This document shows positions 55,858-64,000 of a stretch of 64,000 nt of DNA, in pieces (the stretch's first letter is position 1; every line of letters starts with the position of its first letter). The DNA is taken from contig NW_022985199.1 of the NCBI RefSeq assembly GCF_010093535.1, positions 248,001 to 312,000 of the forward strand, written 5' to 3'. A program made the position numbers and the translations under genes. The notes beneath the pieces were generated by a model. It was not told the origin of the DNA, searched no databases, and worked only from the letters and a program-made list of their open reading frames with translations. Origin of the DNA: Lindgomyces ingoldianus. Lineage: Eukaryota > Ascomycota > Dothideomycetes > Pleosporales > Lindgomycetaceae.

Positions 55858-56551
55858 CTATTCACCTCTTCCCTGCGTGAATCCTGGAGATACGGAACGA
55901 TATACCAGATTCTGGTTCGAGATAATGGGGAGACTACTTTCAATAAGTGCCGGGGAGCAGAATATAAACCCAGCACCAGCACCAGCACCATCACCATTAC
56001 CACCAACTGCTTTGGGGAATCGCTGCACATGGTCCAAGATCTGAAATATAGTGTTGCCGAAGTTAATGTGCTCATATGACAAGGAAGCCGGCTCATTTTG
56101 CCTCCAAACATCGATCTCTTTCACATACAGCCCGTTTTAGAGAAGTCTTTCTATCTTGTACCCCAACTATCCTTTCAACACTGCCGCCTTTAAGTCATAT
56201 ATCCAGGCATGGGCGATCAATATATTCTCGGGTCCACACAGGACCTAACGAGCATCCTGGACAGCGAAGATATTGAGTGGTGGTGAGTCGGGTTCATCAC
56301 CAAACCCAGACTCGGCAAATGGGGTAGCGCTCAAGATAAACATCTGAATCGGAGGCTAGATCTCGATACCTCTGGTATAGATTGGAACCGAGGAGGGTGA
56401 CAGTGGTGAATTCAAGCTGAAGTACCGTTACTGCCGAGAGAAGGAGGGCAATGCAAGTGGTTTCTGTGTCATATGAGATTTCCTCAGCACTTTCCATACA
56501 GTAACTTGCTCCTTTAGATTCCGTAATCCACATGAGCTCTTCCTCGGCCAC
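55858..56551 (-). pseudogene. Decayed gene of unknown family
   Basis: On the minus strand, one frame from about 56241 reads GPENILIAHAWIYDLKAAVLK. It then has a TAG, then LGYKIERLL, then a TAA, then NGLYVKEIDVWRQNEPASLSY and EHINFGNTIFQILDHVQ. It is coherent over about 90 codons apart from the two stops. Both stops can arise from glutamine codons by one C-to-T change (CAG to TAG, CAA to TAA). An adjacent frame (56297-56551) reads like a membrane segment followed by LGSNLYQRYRDLASDSD and may be another exon of the same gene. I do not recognise the family. An intron over the two stops is possible, but no good donor and acceptor of normal spacing are visible. Confidence 0.45.
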
Positions 56552-58431
56552 TGTGTCTCAGAAGAACATGATAACTTCTATCGATCACATGCCACCTACA
56601 GTTAGTTTAGTTACAGCACATTTTCAGAAAATTTATTAGATAGACTTAAATTTTGTAGTATAGCTTGCAAAACACACTCCACCCTCAGTAGAGACACAAG
56701 AATAATTTATTCTCCGACTCACACCATACTCTGCAAGCCACAAAAAAGCTACGGACAATACATCCAAGCGACGACCTCCAGCAAAATTATTTCTCCGAAA
56801 AAAACCACACAATCTGATAATTCTCCCTCCCCCCAACAATTCTCCTTCTGGCAATTAAGCTTTCCGACCCATATACCCCAGCACAACAACCCTCAAACCA
56901 CGTTGTGCCCCCATTCCCGCTCGCATACTCAGATTAAGGGACCGGCATGCGTAGGCTAAACCGGGCCGCAATCCCTTGCAAATATGCATGTGGCGGTGAA
57001 GACTGCATACACTTCAAATTGGTACCTTTAAAGGATTTGAGGGGTGCTGTTCGGTACTTGAGTTTGCTCATCAAGATGTGAGGGGTTGTGGGACATGGCT
57101 AGAGAAGGCGGTTGTTGGTGGTGTTGGTGGATAAGTGACGCGGCAATTGAGGTCGGCGGTTTGACCTTTGAAAGACTGAGATTTGCCGTGGGGCTTTGGG
57201 GGGGTGGTGGATTGACATTTTTGGAGTGTTTCTTAAATTCCCTTTATTATAGGCAATAGAATCGAGAGTTCAAGAAGTGGTCCAGCCTCACCACGATGTT
57301 TCATCCCCTGCAACCAATTAACCTTTCACAGCCCGCCAAGCTTGGAAACGGAGCTAAATCACATGATTGAATCCTGCTGCAGTTACCTGCACGTCATTAT
57401 TCGCGATCCCAATCGCGAGTGTTCATCCACGCCATCGCTATGCCTGAAACAGAAGATGTGGCGTGGCCGCGCCAAAAGTTTAAGTTGAGATGCAATCCAC
57501 GGCTCACAACGACCTTCTGCGTCTGCGGCCCTTCTTGCATGTGACGAGGCTGGAAGCTTGTGTTTTCGGGCATTATTTTGTCGGAGGTCGGTTCCTAGAT
57601 CAAGAGAGCTACAGTTGATCGGTTATGAGAGCTGATATGTGCGGGCCATGCGTACTTTTGCACTTTAGTCCTTATCTTCTCCTACCTACATCCTCCGTTG
57701 CTTGAGACTAGGACGGTGGTCGCTGCACATGTGTATATGTGCTGATGGTGTCTGACATGGGCATGCGATCAACCACCTAATGATCTCAATTGGAAAGCAG
57801 TGGCAAACAAGACATGCTACCACAATGCCGCTAGCTGCATTCGTGTAATCTCAATTGAACAGCGCCAGTCCGCGATGATCGCAATGTTTTCCAAATCGGG
57901 AACAGTGACCAATATTCAAAGCACACGTATGAACAACAGATATTGTCGATTACTATGAAAGATCATACCTCACCCTTTTCGTAAAGGTGGAGTGTCTACT
58001 CCACACGAACCTTGAAAGGTAGCCATTCCAATCGCCGACCAATGCCCCCGCTTCCATGCCGTAAGCGCCAGTTAACCCCATGCCTACCATGCCACTGACT
58101 AGAAATCGAGATAAACGTTGGACAGCAATACACAGCAGAAAAGAAATAAGCCAGACACGCCAGCCACCCACATGTGTGCTACCCAGACATGTATAGTACA
58201 CTGATCACCCATATGCAAGGACGTTCCGATCGAGGACTTAGAACACCGATATGAACAATTCCCGTTTTTTGGGTTCCATGGAAACGCCGTGTTATGAATC
58301 TTGAAAAGAGAGAATTTGCGTTCTATTGAGGCGAACGCGACGAAAAGAGGTGAATCTCCGAATAAGTTCGAGACATTTGCATCGGGGTGTCGGGAAGAGT
58401 CCCCAGCCGAGGATCGGCCCATTTCCAGCCT
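56552..58431. other. Gene-poor stretch downstream of vosA
   Basis: This 1.9-kb stretch holds the vosA 3' end and non-coding sequence. No frame shows family resemblance. Confidence 0.45.
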
Positions 58432-60373
58432 TTAATGACTGTCAGCACCATGTTCCTCAGTGGATTGACTCAAGCCCGGGTTGTAGTGGAGTGTATGCTG
58501 AACTACTCCAGTATCTGTAAGACTTGTCAAACTTGACTCAGTAGGAGGGGCCTGGAAGTTGTTCCTTTGATTTGAATATAGACCAGATGTCATTTGCGCT
58601 TGATCGTCATAGCGACCGAGCTGTCGATGCGGCGTTGGCAGCTGTGACCCCAGCTGAAGACGGTCCGGGAAACCAGTGGTTCGGATCATTTCAGGGGAAT
58701 GGGTGAACGACGCACCTCTTGAAGAACCTATGGAGTCATGAGATGGGTGGGATGAGTGCTGCGATTGCGGTGTCTGTTGAGCCATTGCTATCGCGGGTGC
58801 CACTCCTGTAGCTGTGCTAGGGCGGTGCTCATCACCCATACCCACAGTAGAAGCCGTCTGATATCTTCCCAGCCCTGTTGTATCATCCGGGAAAGACATG
58901 GCTGAGGTAGTTGGAACGCGCTGTTGAGCATACGATGAAAACATCTGAGAGTACTGTGGCTGCTGCATTTCGGGATACCGTTGATGTGAGGTCATTGTAC
59001 TCGGACCAGACGTTTGAAGGAGAGGATCGCTAAGGTAGCTGGATGCAGCCCCGATGCTAGTGCGGAATTGATACGGCGAGCTGGTTCCCGTGGTGAGTGA
59101 CCCGAAAGTTGGGTATCCAGCCATGCTGTGAAGGCCAGTTAAACTTGATTGCCTGACTGGGTATTGAGACGAAGGGTAGCTAGACGGATATGCAGCTCCA
59201 GAGTGATCTGGATACTGTTCTTTCCTGTCTTCGGTATCTGCACGGAATCGTTTCACGGGGGATTGTGAATCGTCCCCGTAGGGTGAATACTCCTGCAAGC
59301 TTGGCCGAATAGGAGTATTCGGGGTGGCGGAATCAACGCCATACGGGTATGGCCGTTTGTTACCCCTTCATATCATTAGCAATTAGGCTTAGGGTTAGTC
59401 TGGGCATACTTACATCATGGCTCGTGGCTCTTTCCGTAGACGCAAACGCACTCCTTGATCGGAGAAAGCTCGGGATAGGTATGTCGACTCATCCATTCCC
59501 TTGAAATCCTTCGGAAGGAGAACTGTTCGGAAGTTAGCAGTCCACATATACATGCGTAATTTTTACTTACCTCGGAAAGGCTCGGAAGTTATCGACCCAA
59601 GATACATAACATCATGGGAATCCCTTTATGTCGTTAGTGACAAGCTACATGAGGCTCCATGTGTCAACCTACTTGCGCAAGTCAAAAAGACTGAAGTTCA
59701 GTCGAAATGTTCCTTGTACTTTGACGGAGATGTCTCCGAACACAAAGAATCCACCATCTTGGCATAATATATGTCAGTGTAACGATATGTAACCATGGCA
59801 AGGGATGCGAACCCTTGTTGTCGACGTCTTTCAGCCTGTGTAAGGAAGAGACTAGAGACCCGGCCAATGACTTGCCCGCATTGCCATCCCACGCCTCGTC
59901 CTTGTCAACCTTGTATAGGCTTGTGCACATAAACAGATAGGGACTCTGGAGGAAATGCCTGGGATGCATCAGTCTCGGTTGAGAGAATAACAGGCACTGA
60001 CTTACTGGGCTGGATCGGCTTGCGGCTTGACGGTAAGCTGGATAATGGGGGGCGGGTCAACGGGTTTGCGTGCTATTGTTGGTACTTGTGAGCGATGTTA
60101 TATCTTTAGACACCTGGGTTTCACAGGCTTACCTTTCTCCTTGCCTTCGGTGGTGACTAGGGCCTCCTTTGGTTGCTGGCGCAGCGTGAGGGTGACGTCG
60201 TGACTGGAGGGTTCATGATCAGTAGTTGGCCTTACGGCGATGGAGAGAGACCTCTGAGGCCGTGGTGAGCTCCTGTCGTACCTTCGCAAGTGGGTTCCCG
60301 ATGAAACCGTCGGGGGTTGGTAGATCTGGGGAGCAGTGAAGTGGTACATGGGGAAGAGTAGGAGCGCGCCCAC
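58432..60373 (-). CDS. vosA: Velvet-domain regulator VosA
   Basis: Velvet-family nuclear regulator that controls spore viability, trehalose and asexual development, often as a dimer with VelB. Seven exons are inferred: 60133-60373 (or 60349), 60006-60072, 59813-59958, 59673-59757, 59571-59623, 59414-59522 and 58432-59365. The product is about 536 residues from the ATG at 60349, or 544 from 60373. All junction phases close. The velvet domain is continuous across six exons: [80 protein letters not shown], and [29 protein letters not shown]. The next exon starts GNKRPYPYG, near a likely basic nuclear signal (SPVKRFRAD). The last 280 residues are Ser/Gln/Pro-rich, an activation-type tail. Three of six introns end in AAG. 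The short velvet spacing and this tail favour VosA over VeA or VelB. Confidence 0.92.
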
Positions 60374-63300
60374 GGTACTCGACGCGTGTCTAGAAATGTG
60401 GTGTTGACCCCTTGGTGTTGACCCCTTCTTGAGGATGTATCGGTGAGGCTCCCGTGGCGCTCTCAGCGCGTCTTGACGAGGTAGAGGAGTTGAAGAAAGG
60501 GCGGGACACCAGACCAGAGACTAGAGGTTTCCTTGGAGGTGCAAAGCGAGAGAGGAGCTACTTCCACAACTCGAAGAACGGTTACTTTTGTGGCGCCGCC
60601 CGCTCACAGATGATGCAAAGATGGGGCCAGATGCAGCGGGAAAGGGCCTCGAAGACGGGCAGAGGGAAGACTATGAGGAGGGGGTATTTGGGACTCCAGT
60701 GGGTGGCCAAAGTGCAAGCAACGCGGGATGGGGGGGAATCGTGGCCTGTATAGCGGGCAAAAGCATTGGGCTGGGCGCGAGTTTTCCAAGCGTGGTAGCG
60801 AGCGTGGTGCTCCAAATTGAGCAGGAGTGAATTGTGCTATGAGCGTACGGCAATAGGCCGGACCAAAGATCCCGTCAACGGCGCACCTATCCGGGGAGGC
60901 TCAATTCCAAACTTGTGGGGGCGTCGAGGAAGGAGTGGTGGAATGGAGAAAGTGCAGGCGTTGAATATAGTCCCATGAGCGCTGTGACCCAAGGATGCGC
61001 GCGGTGATGTGGTGAAGGTGATGAAAGAGACCCACCACACTTCAGCCGTCGACAATGCCTCTCTGCGAAGAGGCCAGATGAGAGCCTCACACACCGTCCC
61101 ACTGCAGTGCTCTGTCGGGGTCAAAGCAGTCGTTCGGTGATGTCGACTCCCCACGCAGATGTTGGAGTTGCCGGTGCCTTGTGCGCTCGTTGCCCGGCGG
61201 GACACCAAATTAACACCCGCTCGCTGAGCCGGAGTCGTCTCCACGCCCAACCCTGGCTGTCAGGCGGGAGATGGCGCAATCCTCTCCGGCAACGGACGGT
61301 CCTCTCTCGTCCTGATGCGTGCGGCTAGAACGCGGGTTCGCCTGAGCCCGATCTTGATTTCACTCTCCCTCTCACTCTGGGGGCATAGCACACTCTCCTA
61401 TCTGTGTCCGCAGTTCTGTGCCGAACCGTGGTAGTGGCCTCGGCTGATGAACAAAGGGGATGGTCACGGGCTTCTCAACGATGAGGGTAGCTCAACAGTG
61501 AGGAGAGCGTAGCGGGGCCAGCCAACCAGAGGGGTCCAGGAGACCGGGAAGGGTGCCGCGCGCTGGGGCAGTGACTAGAAAGTCAAGAGAAATATAAGGT
61601 GAGAGGCAGGATGCAGAAGGAGGGGATGGCGTGGTTAAGAGATATCAGAGGCGACAGTAGCCGGTCCTCTTGAGGTGGAATGGATATTAAGGTTACTGGG
61701 CTTGCCGGATGGGTTTCTGGAGCACCGCTACAGCACGCCGGACTCTCCGCAGTCGTCTTGTGGCCTAACGCGAGCTACTGCCAGCCTTCACGCCAATTCG
61801 CTACTCTCGCGTCTAGTGGGATGCTCAACGGGCGCGGATCTAGTTCGACGCCACGGCCGGCTTCAAGGTTTCGTGATCTTCGCCTAGGACGTCTCTGCTA
61901 CCGGAAGTGGGTCCCTAAAGCGAACGAGCGGCGTCGTGGGTTGCAGGAAAGGAATATCTAGTCCAGCCAGTAGGGTTGCTGCCTACTATCCAACTTTCTC
62001 TAGTAGTGCCGCGAGACCTTACTCTCTCCCTCACGATTTTCCTGGCAATTTCTTTTTTTTTCCCAGCCTCTCTTCCGTCCGCTAACTGATTCTCCTTCGT
62101 TTACTCTCTTCTTGTTCTTCTAGGGCAGACGTGGTCGTGGTGTCACGCTGGGATGTGGTGGGAAACGACAGAACGGTATGTGCTCAGCGCAATGCCGGGA
62201 ACGCGATCAAGTAAGGAAGCTCGACTAGCCCGCTGACGCACATCTGGGGGTGGAAAGCGATGCACGGCGCGGCGGGGGAGGCAGGGAAGGGGATGAAACG
62301 CCAGAAGGGTCCGAAACAAAGCGAAGATGAGGTTTCTATATGGCAAGCAGTCGAGTCGGCGGAGAAGGCCTTCACCAGCCAAGGCCCGTTTTGGAGTAGA
62401 ATGGAACAATAAACCGCCTGTCACATTCTACCACAGCGAGGGGGGACCCATGCAGCATGAGGGCAGCGTCCACTGCTGCACAGGCGGAATCGGCGGCGGC
62501 AGGAGCATGGGTGCAAAGGGCCCTTCAGTCGTGCGTCGATTCAACGGCAATCCCAGGTTCGAGGGGGTGGTATGGGCGCCGTCCAGGGCATCGAACGGGG
62601 GACCCGGGTCGCATGCAACAGGTGCAGAAAGGCAGAGCCACAGGCTTGAGAACACCCAAACAGCACTCACAATTTAGCCATTGAAACTACTTTACTTGAG
62701 AGGCTGTATATAACTCTCCGTTGGCGCCCAATATCTCAGGAACCTCTTCTCCGCTCGCCTCATTGTTACATGTTCCTCTGATCCGTAGCCTCGATGGCAC
62801 AAAACATTGGAGTAGCTGAGGCTTCCCCATCTCGTCCATTCCCACTGCTTGCCACCGGCCACTGTGGTACCGGACACGTCTACGCACATGGCGGCTGGCA
62901 CGCAACCCGTCCAGCAACGCCCGAGAGCGTTGTCGGGGGGAACCTCAAGACTCGATGCATCGAAAACTGACAGAACGTTGGGAGCTAAAAAGTGCTGGCT
63001 GCATCACCAGTGCATACTCACGTTGTACGGCAGATACAGCTCCAGACGCTGACGGCGAGTGCCCGGTACGGCGTGCTATTTTGACCCTGAATTATCGTTA
63101 GGACTGTCCAACAGCACCGAGGCACCCGGCCGATAGCATGGCGATGGGTAGTGTGGTGTTGAGCGGTGTCCTGAGGCTGGAAGGACAGGCGGAAGCTGCA
63201 TGGGTCAATCGACGGTAGAATGCAATTCCGAAAACGGAGAACAGTGATGGATGATGTCGTTTGGGTGCAGTTCGAGAGTGGGGATGAGATCGCCGTCAAA

Positions 63301-64000
63301 TCTTGCGGTGGCTGGGAAAGATTGCCCGCCAGGACTCCGTGACGAGGGTCCGGGCGCGATGCGCTCTGGGGCCAAAAAGCTCGCATAATATGAAGAATTC
63401 TACGATGTCACACCAACACCCGCATCGTAATTCGCTCGCCGTTTAGCCACGAAACACTTATCGAGTGACAGCACTTGGTCTCCGGCGGAGTTCAAACAGG
63501 TGCCCGCCGCAGGCTCGATAGACTACTGATTGCCTGGCTGCCATCCCTCTGACAGCGCCAGTATACCCGGCCCTGTTCATAGCAGCCTGCTCGCGCCGGG
63601 TTATCAAAGCAACCCTAAGGCTCTCGTCGTTTCTCGTCGCATCGCGGCAATCTGACTGCTACAGCCTCTTCTGCGGCACAATGCCTCCTCGGAATGATGT
63701 TCCTTGATCCTCGTGTGCTCGCCGTTCCAGCGTCCATTCTCTCGCACTCCACCCCGACAAATATTCCTCAGGCCCCAGCCGCTGTACCTGCAGATATGAC
63801 TGCATACGCCGCCATTTCGCAGCTCTGCACGGCGCAATTGACGCTCCAGCACGCCTTTATATATGGCTTAATGAACCTCTCAGCTTTCGTCAAATGTTTC
63901 TGCGCCTCTTTTCCTCTTCCAAGGAGGCTTCTTGAGATAGATTGCTGTCATGAGCAGTAACGCGCGCAGGCAGAGGTAACAGACCGTCTGCAGACAATTC
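60374..64000. promoter_or_regulatory. Long upstream region of vosA without a recognisable gene
   Basis: This 3.6-kb stretch contains no ORF I can support. Developmental regulators of the velvet family often have long 5' leaders and promoters. A plus-strand pyrimidine tract with a branch-site-like gctaactgat and acceptor-like cttctag lies at 62081-62123, which would fit a spliced untranslated transcript on the other strand. The right end (63600-64000) is CT-rich and may precede a gene outside the window. Confidence 0.45.

Noticed and set aside
62143..62684. Several overlapping ORFs of 60-116 codons on both strands
   Set aside because: They overlap each other in many frames, have no motif, and arise from GC-rich non-coding sequence.
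63604..63960. ORFs near the right edge (for example 63694-63960, +)
   Set aside because: Short, with no family resemblance. They could be the start of a gene cut by the edge, but nothing supports it.

Overview
This window is nuclear DNA of a filamentous ascomycete (Pezizomycotina). The evidence is many short introns (about 47-100 nt) with GTRNGT-type donors and CTRAY-type branch sites, a VosA-type velvet regulator, an SidF/SidL-type hydroxyornithine acyltransferase, a Dfg5/Dcw1-type GH76 protein and Pkh-type kinase architecture. A leotiomycete is my impression only; no marker in the window settles it. I placed splice sites by hand, using reading frame, branch site and family conservation.

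Layout, left to right. 1-1510: N-terminal half of mitochondrial i-AAA protease Yme1 (-), cut by the window edge. 2167-3777: PLP aminotransferase (-). 3.8-8.4 kb: gene-poor, with a diverged tandem duplication, a frame-broken Ser/Thr/Pro-rich locus and a decayed ankyrin-repeat gene. 8443-11226: large disordered protein (-), divergent from a PDK1-like Pkh kinase (12106-14766, +). 16224-18894: homeobox factor and SWI/SNF subunit Snf12 (both -), only about 9 nt apart. 19384-23586: amidohydrolase and a Sin3-type PAH-domain protein (+). 24442-27619: siderophore acyltransferase (-), divergent from Mn superoxide dismutase (+). 28118-32000: GPI transamidase Gpi8 (-), divergent from an OPT transporter (+). 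34402-35720: broken aquaglyceroporin gene. 36173-38800: Cdc45 (+). 39229-40875: GH27 alpha-galactosidase (-). 41888-50646: CCDC124-like factor, GH76 wall enzyme, Gpt2/Sct1 acyltransferase and hemerythrin-domain protein (all +). 50.6-58.4 kb: gene-poor, with an intact-ended hAT-type element and a decayed gene. 58432-60373: VosA (-), followed by 3.6 kb with no recognisable gene.

Most genes are unrelated housekeeping functions, with no sign of a metabolite cluster or defence system. Two arrangements suggest function: the acyltransferase and MnSOD share a 568-bp divergent promoter region (iron handling and superoxide detoxification), and Snf12 and the homeobox ORF are nearly contiguous. The most notable findings are a hAT-type element with perfect 20-bp inverted ends and a perfect 8-bp target duplication, two well-supported GC-AG introns in intact genes plus a third in the broken aquaporin, an unusual PAH-domain protein, and three decayed genes.
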